Source: Azospirillum brasilense
GTDB lineage: Bacteria; Pseudomonadota; Alphaproteobacteria; Azospirillales; Azospirillaceae
Direction of reading: 5' to 3'
DNA length: 64,000 nucleotides
NCBI RefSeq assembly: GCF_007827815.1
Contig: NZ_VITH01000016.1
Span: 1 to 64,000, forward strand
Shown here: positions 33,723 through 41,899 of the stretch, one piece after another
Layout of the letters: each line of letters begins with the position of its first letter
Position numbering within the stretch: the stretch's first letter is position 1
Program-made: the position numbers and the translations under genes
Notes under the pieces: generated by a model
What the model was told of the DNA's origin: nothing
Seen by the model: the letters and a program-made list of their open reading frames with translations, nothing else
Databases searched by the model: none

Positions 33723-35960
33723 ATGCAGAGCAAGACCGCCACCGATCCGCAAAAAGCCTCTGCAGAGGCCCAGCGGACCACCAGCCTCCATGCGCTTGCC
33801 ATCGTTGCGCGTCATCACGGCCTCCATCTTTCGGTGGAGCAGTTGAGGCGTGACAACGGGATCGAGTCTGGAGAACCGTCCCCCGGACTCCTGGTGAAGA
33901 TCGCCGAGGGCAACGGGCTCACCGCCCGTGCCGCCAAGCTCCGCTGGAAGCATTTGTCCCGTCTGGGCAAGGCCCTCCCGTTGCTGCTCCGTCTGCGCGA
34001 CGGAAGCACGATGGTGCTGGTCTCCTTCCGCAAGGATGGCGACACCCCGGCGGTGATGCTGCAGGACCCGCTGAGCCCCGACCAAGCCTGTGTCGCGGTC
34101 GACGAACTCCGCCTCGCCTCCGTCTGGGACGGCGACGTCATCTTCGTCAAGCGCCGCTACCGCATGAGCGACGAGGAGCAGCCGTTCGGCTTCGGCTGGC
34201 TGATCGGGCAGATCCTGCGTGAAAAGCGGATCTTTGGCGACGTGGCCATCGCCGCCCTGGTTCTCAGCCTGTTCGCCCTGGGGCCGCCGCTGATCTTCAT
34301 GGTCATCCTGGACCGCGTGCTCGTCCATCAGCGCATGTCCACGCTGACCCTGCTCGTGGTGGTCATCGGGGTCATCCTGGTGTTCGACACCCTCTTCGGC
34401 TACCTGCGCCGCCGCTTGGTGGCGATTGGGACGGCCAAGGTGGACGCCCGCATCAGCACCTACATCTTCGACCGGATGATCGGTCTGCCGATCGACTTCT
34501 TCGAGCGGACGCCGACCGGCGTCGTCTCCCACCAGCTCAACGAGGTCTGGCGCATCCGCAGCTTCCTGACCGGCCAGCTGTTCGGGACGCTCCTTGATTC
34601 CATGACGCTGATCGTGCTGATCCCCGCGATGTTCATACTGAGCCCGCCGCTCGCCTTCATCGTGCTGGGCATCGCGCTCATCATGTGCCTGGTGGTGGTG
34701 GTCTACATCGGTCCGCTGGCCCGCGCCTACGGCAAGGTCATCCAGGCCGAGCACCGCAAGGGTTCCTTCATGATCGAGGTGCTGCATGGCATGCGCACCG
34801 TGAAGTCGCTGGCCCTGGAAGGCCGCAAGCGGCTCGATTGGGAGGTCCGCGTCGCCGAGGCGGTGCGCGCCAACACGGCCATGCAGATGCTGTCCAACCA
34901 GCCGCAGACCATCCTGCAGCCTCTCGAGAAATCGATCTACGCCGGAACGCTGGCGATCGGCGCCTACCTCGCCATCGGCGAGGGGGCGATCGTCTACGGC
35001 GGTTCGCTGGTCGCCTTCAGCATGATCGCCAGCCGCGCGACCCAGCCCTTCGTGCAGATGGCCAGCCTGATGCAGCAGTTCCAGGAGGCGCGTGGCGCCG
35101 TCGGCCAGGTGTCGTCGGTCGTGAACCAGGCGCAGGAGCAGGGTCTGGGCCGCCAGGGCGTGCGCCCGGTGATCAAGGGCGAGATCTCCTTCTCCGATGT
35201 GCGCTTCCGCTATCCGGGGTCGCAGAACCCGGCGCTCGACAACACCAGCTTCGCCATCAAGGCCGGCCAGGTCATCGGCATCATGGGGCGGTCCGGCTCG
35301 GGCAAGACCACGGTCACGCGCCTGCTGCAGGGCCTGCATCAGAACTACGAGGGCCTGATCAAGGTCGACGGCGTGGATCTGCGCGAGATCGACCTCAGCC
35401 ACCTGCGCTCCAACCTCGGCGTCGTGCTGCAGGACAACTTCCTGTTCAGCGGCACGATCCGCGAGAACATCATGGCGGCCAACCGCAGCGCCTCGCTTGA
35501 GGAGGTGATGCGGGCCGCCCGTCTCGCCGGCGCGGAGGAGTTCATCGAGCGCCTGCCGCGCGGGTATGAGACGATGATCGAGGAAGGCTCGGCCAACCTG
35601 TCGGGCGGCCAGAAGCAGCGCATCGCCATCGCCCGCGCGCTGCTGGTCGATCCGAGCGTCCTGATCCTCGATGAGGCGACCAGCGCGCTCGACCCCGACA
35701 GCGAGGCGATCATCAACAACAACCTGACGCGCATCGCCCAGGACCGGACGATGATCGTCATCTCCCACCGTCTCGCCTCGCTGGTGAACTGCGACCAGAT
35801 CATCGTGATGGAGCGCGGCAAGCTCTACGACATGGGCAAGCACGACGAGCTCCTCCAGCGCTGCGACGTCTACCGGCACCTCTGGTTCCAGCAGAACCGC
35901 CACCTTTCCCCGGGAAGCACTCATGACCGCGCTCCTCTTACGTCGGCCGCAAACAGCTGA
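33723..35960 (+). CDS. Type I secretion ABC transporter with C39-like N-terminal domain
   Basis: The 745-residue protein belongs to the HlyB group. Residues about 25-145 form a C39 peptidase-like domain in which the catalytic cysteine position is replaced (TTSLHALAIVARHHG), so it should bind substrate rather than cleave it. A six-helix membrane domain follows (about 160-460). The ATPase has GRSGSGKTTVTRLLQG, LSGGQKQRIAIARALL and VLILDEATSALD. The ATG at 33723 is preceded by AGGGG; in-frame starts further upstream would add a tail without family support. It would drive export of RTX proteins, two of which are encoded at 41.9-43.7 and 52.9-53.9 kb. The HlyD gene overlaps its end by 38 bases. 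Confidence 0.93.
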   Translation: MQSKTATDPQKASAEAQRTTSLHALAIVARHHGLHLSVEQLRRDNGIESGEPSPGLLVKIAEGNGLTARAAKLRWKHLSRLGKALPLLLRLRDGSTMVLVSFRKDGDTPAVMLQDPLSPDQACVAVDELRLASVWDGDVIFVKRRYRMSDEEQPFGFGWLIGQILREKRIFGDVAIAALVLSLFALGPPLIFMVILDRVLVHQRMSTLTLLVVVIGVILVFDTLFGYLRRRLVAIGTAKVDARISTYIFDRMIGLPIDFFERTPTGVVSHQLNEVWRIRSFLTGQLFGTLLDSMTLIVLIPAMFILSPPLAFIVLGIALIMCLVVVVYIGPLARAYGKVIQAEHRKGSFMIEVLHGMRTVKSLALEGRKRLDWEVRVAEAVRANTAMQMLSNQPQTILQPLEKSIYAGTLAIGAYLAIGEGAIVYGGSLVAFSMIASRATQPFVQMASLMQQFQEARGAVGQVSSVVNQAQEQGLGRQGVRPVIKGEISFSDVRFRYPGSQNPALDNTSFAIKAGQVIGIMGRSGSGKTTVTRLLQGLHQNYEGLIKVDGVDLREIDLSHLRSNLGVVLQDNFLFSGTIRENIMAANRSASLEEVMRAARLAGAEEFIERLPRGYETMIEEGSANLSGGQKQRIAIARALLVDPSVLILDEATSALDPDSEAIINNNLTRIAQDRTMIVISHRLASLVNCDQIIVMERGKLYDMGKHDELLQRCDVYRHLWFQQNRHLSPGSTHDRAPLTSAANS

Positions 35961-37281
35961 CCGCTTCGCCGAGCAGGCGATCAACGATTTCCAGGGTGAG
36001 GTCGCGGAGATCACCGGTCAGCCGGAGCCGAATGGCGCCCGGCTGGTCCTCTGGTCCTTCACCGGCATGCTGGTCGCGCTGGTCGTGATGGCGTCGGTGA
36101 TGAAGCTCGACCGCGTGGTCAGTGCCCAGGGGCGTGTCGTGTCCCAGGCCCCGACCATCGTCGTCCAGCCTCTGGAAACCTCGATCATCCGGAACCTCAA
36201 CGTGCGCGTCGGGCAGACCGTGCAGCGCGGGCAGGTGCTCGCCACGCTCGATCCGACCTTCTCGTCGGCCGACGTCGCCCAGTTGGAGCGGCAGGCGTCC
36301 AAGCTGGCGGCCGAGATCGCCCGGCTGAACGCGGAAGCCAAGAACGCGGTCTTCGCGGCGGCCGCCGACGACCCGGACATGGCCCTGCAGGAATCCATCT
36401 GGCGCTTCCGCCAAGCGGAGTACACGGCCAAGCTGGCCAACTTCGACCAGCGCATGGCCACCCTGCAGGCGACGATCAAGAACAACCAGACGGACGCCGA
36501 GCATTTCCGCTCGCGCCTGAGGATCGTCGGCGAAATCGAGACGATGCGTCGGACCCTGGAGAAGAATCAGACCGGCAGCCGCCTCAACTCCCTGATCGCC
36601 AGCGACACGCGGGTGGAAACGGAACGCAACCTCAGCAACAGCGAAAACACCATCCGCACCGCCGGTCACGATCTGGAGGCTCTGCGCGCCGAGCGCGAGG
36701 TCTACATCCAGCAGTGGCGCAGCACCCTGCTGACCGACCTGTCGACCCGTCAGGTCGACCTTGAGCGCGTCCGCGAGGAACTGGCCAAGGCCCAGAAGCG
36801 CCGCGATCTCGTCGAGCTGCGCGCGGTGGACGACGCCGTGGTGCTGGAGGTCGGGAAGTACTCCGTCGGATCGGTGGTGGAGCAGGCCCAACCGATCTAC
36901 ACTCTGGTGCCGCTGAACGCGAAGCTGGAGGTGGAGGCCGAGATCGCCGGTCTCGACCAGGGGTTCATCAAGCCGGGCGACCCGGTGCAGGTCAAGCTCG
37001 ATGCCTACCGCTACGTCGAGCACGGGATGGCCAAGGGCGTGGTCAAGACGATCAGCGAGGACTCCTTCACCAAGCGCGAGGATCAGTCCCAGGCGCCGCG
37101 TCCCTTCTTCCGCGCCCGGATCGAGCTGACCGACGTGACGCTGCGCGATGTGCCCGCCGATTTCCGGCTGGTTCCCGGCATGCCGCTGACGGCGGACATT
37201 GTGGTCGGTGAAAGGACCATCATTGCCTATCTTGTCGAAGGGGCCTTGAAGAGCCGTGCCGAAGGCATGCGCGAGCCGTAA
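35923..37281 (+). CDS. HlyD-family membrane fusion protein of the type I secretion system
   Basis: The 452-residue protein has one N-terminal transmembrane segment (about residues 40-60). A lipoyl half-motif follows (SQAPTIVVQPLETSIIRNL), then a long coiled coil (about 100-300), the returning lipoyl half (DAVVLEVGKYSVGSVV) and a C-terminal beta-barrel ending in DIVVGERTIIAYLVEGALKS, characteristic of PrtE/HlyD adaptors. It bridges the inner-membrane ABC protein and an outer-membrane TolC-type channel that is not encoded here. The 38-base overlap with the ABC gene suggests coupled translation. Confidence 0.93.
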   Translation: MTALLLRRPQTADRFAEQAINDFQGEVAEITGQPEPNGARLVLWSFTGMLVALVVMASVMKLDRVVSAQGRVVSQAPTIVVQPLETSIIRNLNVRVGQTVQRGQVLATLDPTFSSADVAQLERQASKLAAEIARLNAEAKNAVFAAAADDPDMALQESIWRFRQAEYTAKLANFDQRMATLQATIKNNQTDAEHFRSRLRIVGEIETMRRTLEKNQTGSRLNSLIASDTRVETERNLSNSENTIRTAGHDLEALRAEREVYIQQWRSTLLTDLSTRQVDLERVREELAKAQKRRDLVELRAVDDAVVLEVGKYSVGSVVEQAQPIYTLVPLNAKLEVEAEIAGLDQGFIKPGDPVQVKLDAYRYVEHGMAKGVVKTISEDSFTKREDQSQAPRPFFRARIELTDVTLRDVPADFRLVPGMPLTADIVVGERTIIAYLVEGALKSRAEGMREP

Positions 37282-37302
37282 AGCGAGGCCCGAAGGCACC
37301 GG

Positions 37303-37331
37303 CACCGGCCGGCGCAAGCCGACGGCCGGTG
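37303..37331 (+). terminator. Hairpin between the hlyD-type and Sel1-repeat genes
   Basis: CACCGGCCG and CGGCCGGTG form a 9-bp stem around an 11-base loop. No T-run follows; the ribosome site GGAAGGAAAGGG of the next gene comes just after it. It may weaken read-through or act as an RNA-stabilising element. Confidence 0.35.
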
Positions 37332-37362
37332 ATCGGTACGGAAGGAAAGGGTTGAGAGGCCG

Positions 37363-39093
37363 ATGCGCAAGCTTATCAAGGCCGCCGGGCGGCTGTTCGG
37401 CGCCGCTTCGCCGGACGACGACTACGCCCAGGGCCTGAAGGCGCTCGAACGGGAAGACCACAAGGCGGCCCTGGAATCCTGGCTGCCGGCGGCCCGTGCC
37501 GGCCATGCCGGCGCCCAGCACCAGATCGGTCGCCTGTACGATCTCGGCAAAGGCGTGGTGCGCAATGCCGTCGATGCGGTCGGCTGGTACCGGCAGGCGG
37601 CCGAGAACGGTCATGGCGATGCCCAGGCGCGGCTGGCCGAAATCTACTACTACGGCTGCGACGCGCCGAAGGGGATCACGCCGACCGACGAGGCCCTGTC
37701 GGTCCTCTTCCCCAAGGGCCTGAAGATCGAGCAGGACTACAAGGAGGCGCTGCGTTGGGCGCGCGCCGCCGCCGAGCAGGGCGTCGTCGGTGCGCAGGCC
37801 ATGCTCGGCTACATGCACGCCTCGGGCTTCGGCATCGCGCCCGATTACGCCGAGGCCGAACGCTGGTACCGCATCGCCGCGGAGCGGGGCAACCCGGCGG
37901 CCCAACTCGGGCTCGGGACCCTGCTGGCCGGGGGCTATGGGGGGACATCCGACCCCGAGGCCGCCCACCAGTGGTTCCGCAAGGCGGCCGAGCAGAAGAA
38001 CGTGATGGCCTGGTACTATCTCGGCACCCAGTACGCCGCCGGCGTGGGGGTGGCGCAGGATCACGAGGCCGCCGCCGTCTGGTTCCGCCGCGCCGCCGAA
38101 GCCGGCGCCGCCGCCGCGCAGCGGGCGCTCGGCCTGATGTACGCGCGGGGAATCGGCGTTGCGGCCGATCCGCACACGGCCGAGACCTGGCTGCGAAAGG
38201 CGGCGGTTCAGGGCGACACCGAGGCGATGCTGCAACTCGGCCACCTGAACAGCCGGGGGGCGGGGATGCAGCCCAACCTGTTCGACGCCGCGACCTGGTA
38301 CCGGGCGGCGGCGGAGATGGGGCACCGGGAGGCGCAGAAGATCATCGCGCAGATGTATTTCGCCGGGTCCGGCGTGCCGCGCGACGAGATGGAGGCGGTC
38401 CGCTGGCTGGAGCGCGCCGCCGGCCAGGGCGACCCGCAGGCCCAGCTGCGCATCGGCGCGCTGTACGCCGAAGGGCGCGGGGTGACCCGCGACTACGACC
38501 GGGCGCTCGACTGGTTCCGCCGGGCGGCCGAGCAGGGCAACAGCGACGCGGTCTACAACATCGGCACGCTGCACAGCCTCGGTCTCGGCGTGCCGCGCGA
38601 CCCGGCGGGCGCCCTGACCTGGTACGAGCGGGCGGCCGAGCAGGGGAGCGTGCTGGCGCAGTTCCGGCTTGGCACCATGCTCGCCGCCGGGGACGGGGTG
38701 CCCCAGGACTACGCCCGCGCCGCCTTCTGGTCGCGCAAGGCTGCCGAACAGGGCCATGTCGGCGCGATGATCAACCTCGGCCGCTTCTGCATGCAGGGGC
38801 TGGGGATGGAGCGCGACATCGACGAGGCGCTCCGCTGGTTGACCGCCGCCGCCGAGCAGAAGGAACCGTCGGCCATGACGGCGCTCGGCGAGTTGCACGG
38901 CCATTGGAGCGAGCGGAAGGATTTTGCCCGCGCCCGCGGTTGGCTGGAGCGCGCGGCGACCCTTGGCGATGAGCGGGCCAAGCTGCTGCTGCAGCGGCTG
39001 CCCGCCACCGACCCGTCCGGCGGCGACGACCCGATCGGCGATACCCTCGACGATCAGCCCCCCGGCCAGCTCCGCGCCGCCGGCGAGGGGTGA
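37363..39093 (+). CDS. Sel1-like repeat (SLR) protein
   Basis: The 576-residue protein is built from about 13 Sel1/TPR-like repeats of 36 residues, with units such as AAEQGxxxAQxxLGxLYxxGxGVxxDxxxAxxWxRxA. There is an insert of about 30 residues after the second repeat. The N-terminus is basic (MRKLIKAAGRLFGAAS) without a clear signal peptide, so it is probably cytoplasmic or membrane-attached. SLR proteins act as scaffolds, and several regulate exopolysaccharide secretion or cell-surface processes; its place behind the secretion genes suggests an accessory role. GGAAGGAAAGGG upstream supports the ATG. Confidence 0.85.
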   Translation: MRKLIKAAGRLFGAASPDDDYAQGLKALEREDHKAALESWLPAARAGHAGAQHQIGRLYDLGKGVVRNAVDAVGWYRQAAENGHGDAQARLAEIYYYGCDAPKGITPTDEALSVLFPKGLKIEQDYKEALRWARAAAEQGVVGAQAMLGYMHASGFGIAPDYAEAERWYRIAAERGNPAAQLGLGTLLAGGYGGTSDPEAAHQWFRKAAEQKNVMAWYYLGTQYAAGVGVAQDHEAAAVWFRRAAEAGAAAAQRALGLMYARGIGVAADPHTAETWLRKAAVQGDTEAMLQLGHLNSRGAGMQPNLFDAATWYRAAAEMGHREAQKIIAQMYFAGSGVPRDEMEAVRWLERAAGQGDPQAQLRIGALYAEGRGVTRDYDRALDWFRRAAEQGNSDAVYNIGTLHSLGLGVPRDPAGALTWYERAAEQGSVLAQFRLGTMLAAGDGVPQDYARAAFWSRKAAEQGHVGAMINLGRFCMQGLGMERDIDEALRWLTAAAEQKEPSAMTALGELHGHWSERKDFARARGWLERAATLGDERAKLLLQRLPATDPSGGDDPIGDTLDDQPPGQLRAAGEG

Positions 39094-39109
39094 CGCTCCC
39101 GCGGCCGGC

Positions 39110-39955
39110 TCAGCCGACCAGGATGATCGCCCGCCCCGCGTCCCAGGCGGGTCCGCGAGGTGCGGCCAGCCCGATGGCCATGCGGCGGTGTATCTCCCCG
39201 GTTTCGGGCAGGGCCGCCGGACCCAGGTCGACGTAGCCCAAGCCGCGATAGAGCGCGAGGGCGTGGGCGTTGTGCGGCAAGGCGGCCAGCTCCAGGCGCG
39301 CGCACCGTCCGGCGGCCCAGCGGTGCGCGGCCAGCATGAGCTGCCGGCCGAGGCCGAAGCCGCGCACGTCCGGGTGCAGCTCGATGCCGAGGGTGAGGGC
39401 TCCCGTGTTCGCCTGGGCGGGCCAGCCCGGGCCGATCCGGCAATGCCCGACGATGCGGCCCCCCCGTTCCGCAATCAGCCAGCACCGGTCGGCCCCGCCG
39501 GCCAGCCAGGACCGAAGGTCCGCCACGCCTGGAACGGCGGTGTCGGCGCATCCCCCATTCAGCCGGACCATGCCGGCCAGGAAGCCGCACAAGCGCTCCG
39601 GATCGGTGCCCACTGGGCGAATGGCCCGCAGCGTGACGAAGCCGAGCGTGAGGATGGCCCGCCGCGGGGTGCCCCGCAGTCGAGCGCCGGGAAAGTCCGG
39701 CAGGCGCACATCGACCGCGGGTTCCCGTCCGATCAGGGCGTCGGGCAGCGGCACGGCGAAGCCATGGCGCCCGTCCCCCTTGCCGGCGCCCTCCAGGTCG
39801 GGGCGGTGCCGGTCGGCCAGCACCCCGATCCGCGTGGGGGGATCATCGAACAGGATCTCCACGCGCAACCGGCGGGCCGGCTCCGCCGGCAGCCAGACCC
39901 AGCCGGCCACGTCGTGGCCGACACGATCGAGACAGCCTTCGGGCCCGATGGTCAT
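39110..39955 (-). CDS. GNAT acetyltransferase fused to an N-terminal G-W module
   Basis: The 281-residue product has two parts. The first about 85 residues match the G-W module found in the large glycosyltransferases (GHDVAGWVWLPAEPA, then ADRHRPDLEGAGKGDGRHGF). Residues about 115-265 are a GNAT domain with LGIELHPDVRGFGLGRQLML as the acetyl-CoA loop (R/Q-x-x-G-x-G/A type) and NAHALALYRGLGYVDLG as the final strand-helix. It may acetylate a sugar or a protein in the same complex. The ATG at 39955 follows CGGGGG; a slightly earlier ATG adds six residues. Its end converges on the Sel1 gene 16 bases away. Confidence 0.8.
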   Translation of the reverse strand: MTIGPEGCLDRVGHDVAGWVWLPAEPARRLRVEILFDDPPTRIGVLADRHRPDLEGAGKGDGRHGFAVPLPDALIGREPAVDVRLPDFPGARLRGTPRRAILTLGFVTLRAIRPVGTDPERLCGFLAGMVRLNGGCADTAVPGVADLRSWLAGGADRCWLIAERGGRIVGHCRIGPGWPAQANTGALTLGIELHPDVRGFGLGRQLMLAAHRWAAGRCARLELAALPHNAHALALYRGLGYVDLGPAALPETGEIHRRMAIGLAAPRGPAWDAGRAIILVG

Positions 39956-39994
39956 GGCGTTGCCCCCGGGCACCCGGCCGGTTCCGTCCGGCCC

Positions 39995-41674
39995 TCAGAG
40001 TTCCCGCACGGCGAGCGGCTCGACCGTGCGCAGAAGACCGAACTTCATCAGATGGACAAGGCTGCGCACCAGAAGCAACTGGCGCTCCGGCGGAACCAGG
40101 GCGGTAAGCTCACCGACCGTCCGGCCCGGCGGGTCCAGGGCGTCCAGCGCCAGGACAAGGTCGGCCGCCGGGGACAGGATGCCGCGCGCCGGGGAGTTCA
40201 GCGGGTCAGCCTGCAGCACCGCCAAGGCGTTGCCGATGGCCGCCCGCGAGGCGCCATCGGTGCGCACCAGCCGCAGCCCCGGTTCCAGCGCGCGCGTCGG
40301 GTAGCTCTGGAACATGCGCAGCGGATCGGGGCGCAGCGGGTTGCCGTCCTCCCCGGAGGCGCGCGGCGCGCGCTCCGGCGCGTTGCGGCGGATGTCGGCC
40401 AGCTGGCGCCAGACGTCCAGATACTGCGGGATGATCGCCCGCCAGTCGAACAGGGCGACGGCGCGGGCGCGTCCGGCCTCGCCCATCCGGAGGCGCAGGC
40501 CCTCGTCCGCAACCAGCCGCGTGTAGGCCTCGGCGGCCGCGTGCACGTCCACGGCGCTGATCTGCGAGGCGCGGCCGATGTAGTGGTCGTAATTGTCCAG
40601 TCCGGCGGCGTAGCGGTCGGCCAGATCGACGCCGGCGCCCGGCGGCGGCAGGATGGTCGGCACGCGGAAGCCGTCCACGCCGTCACGCACCGTCTCGCGG
40701 TAGCCGTTCCAGTCGGTGACCACGCAGGGCAGTCCGGCGGCCATCGCCTCCACCGGGGTGATGCCGAAGGTTTCCTGGATGTTGTCCACCAGCGAGGTGA
40801 ACAGGTCGGCCGCGGCCCAGACGCGGGTGCGCACCTCCGGCTTGCGGCCGTCCAGGAAGATCGCGTTGACGCTGGGGCAGTAGCGCTTGGCTCCCTCGGC
40901 GAAGGCAGCGGCGATGGCGTCGTTGCCGAACCAGCCGGCCTGGATCAGGTGGATCCGCTTGCCCGTGAGGCGGGCGGCCTGTTCCAGCGCCAGATACATG
41001 GGCACCGGGTGCGCCTTGGCGTGGAAGCTCAGGCGGCCCATGAACAGCACCGCCACCTCGCCGGGGCCGATGCCGAGCGCCGCGCGCTCCGCCGCGCGCA
41101 CCGACGGGTCGAAGCGGAAGGCGGCGGTGTCCACGCCCAGCGGGACCACCGGCAGGTTCGGCATCGGCACCTCGGCGGCGCCCAGCCGGTCGCGCAGATA
41201 GGCCGCGTAGGGGCGCAGGACGGCCTCCACGGAGGCGCGTGCCGCCTGGGAGGTGCAGATCACCGCATCCCAGGACTGCAGCGGCGCGGTCGCCAGGGCG
41301 CCCAGATGCTCCGGGGATTCCGACGTGGTGTGGGTGATGCCGCACAGGCTGTAGCCGCGCTGGTCGCGGGAGCGCCGGCGCCAGGCGTAGTGGTCGATCC
41401 CCGGCCCCGGCACGAACAGGCACCCCACGTTGGCGAGCTTCGACGGCTCCGATGTGGGGTAGAGCGTCACGCGGCGTCCCGGGGCGTGGCGGGCGGCGAG
41501 ATCGGTGAACAGGTGGGCCAGCTCCGGCCGGTCGATGTGGCAGGCGAAGCCGTCCAGCCCCGAATGCCGGAAGAAGCCGATGAGGAAGGACTCCCCGGCG
41601 ACGTGGCGGCCCTTCAGGTCCGCCCTTGCGGTCTCGTAGCCTTCGGGGTGGAAGTAGATGGCGGCGTTGGACAC
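39995..41674 (-). CDS. GT4-family glycosyltransferase
   Basis: This roughly 559-residue GT-B enzyme has an N-terminal acceptor domain starting AAIYFHPEGYETARADLKGR. The donor domain starts at about residue 200, with VVPLGVDTAAFRFDP, VAVLFMGRLSFHAKAHPVPM and the E-x7-E site QETFGITPVEAMAAGLPCVV. A further 130-residue helical tail follows. No ATG lies at the family start, so a GTG at 41674 was chosen; the ribosome site there is weak and the longer upstream frame looks like non-coding sequence. It sits between the metalloprotease and GNAT genes on the same strand. The sugar it transfers is unknown. Confidence 0.8.
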   Translation of the reverse strand: MSNAAIYFHPEGYETARADLKGRHVAGESFLIGFFRHSGLDGFACHIDRPELAHLFTDLAARHAPGRRVTLYPTSEPSKLANVGCLFVPGPGIDHYAWRRRSRDQRGYSLCGITHTTSESPEHLGALATAPLQSWDAVICTSQAARASVEAVLRPYAAYLRDRLGAAEVPMPNLPVVPLGVDTAAFRFDPSVRAAERAALGIGPGEVAVLFMGRLSFHAKAHPVPMYLALEQAARLTGKRIHLIQAGWFGNDAIAAAFAEGAKRYCPSVNAIFLDGRKPEVRTRVWAAADLFTSLVDNIQETFGITPVEAMAAGLPCVVTDWNGYRETVRDGVDGFRVPTILPPPGAGVDLADRYAAGLDNYDHYIGRASQISAVDVHAAAEAYTRLVADEGLRLRMGEAGRARAVALFDWRAIIPQYLDVWRQLADIRRNAPERAPRASGEDGNPLRPDPLRMFQSYPTRALEPGLRLVRTDGASRAAIGNALAVLQADPLNSPARGILSPAADLVLALDALDPPGRTVGELTALVPPERQLLLVRSLVHLMKFGLLRTVEPLAVREL

Positions 41675-41899
41675 GGGCGGCGGACGTCCTGGCTGGTGCG
41701 GCGGGGAAGAGATGCCAGCCGGAGAGTAGCGGGGGCACCCGCCCTGGGCAACGCGCCTGAACGCCACGCCGTGTGTCGCCGGAAATTTCTTCAATCGCCG
41801 GTGCCCGCCGCCAGCGGCCGATTCTGGCTCCCGATTCCGGCGCGGGCGGATCACGATCATCCGCCCGCCTTTCGCCCCCCGCCTGCCCGCTGACCGGCG

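Noticed and set aside
41675..41860. Longer start for the GT4 gene at 40.0-41.7 kb
   Set aside because: The extra 62 residues are Pro/Arg-rich with no family match and look like translated spacer.
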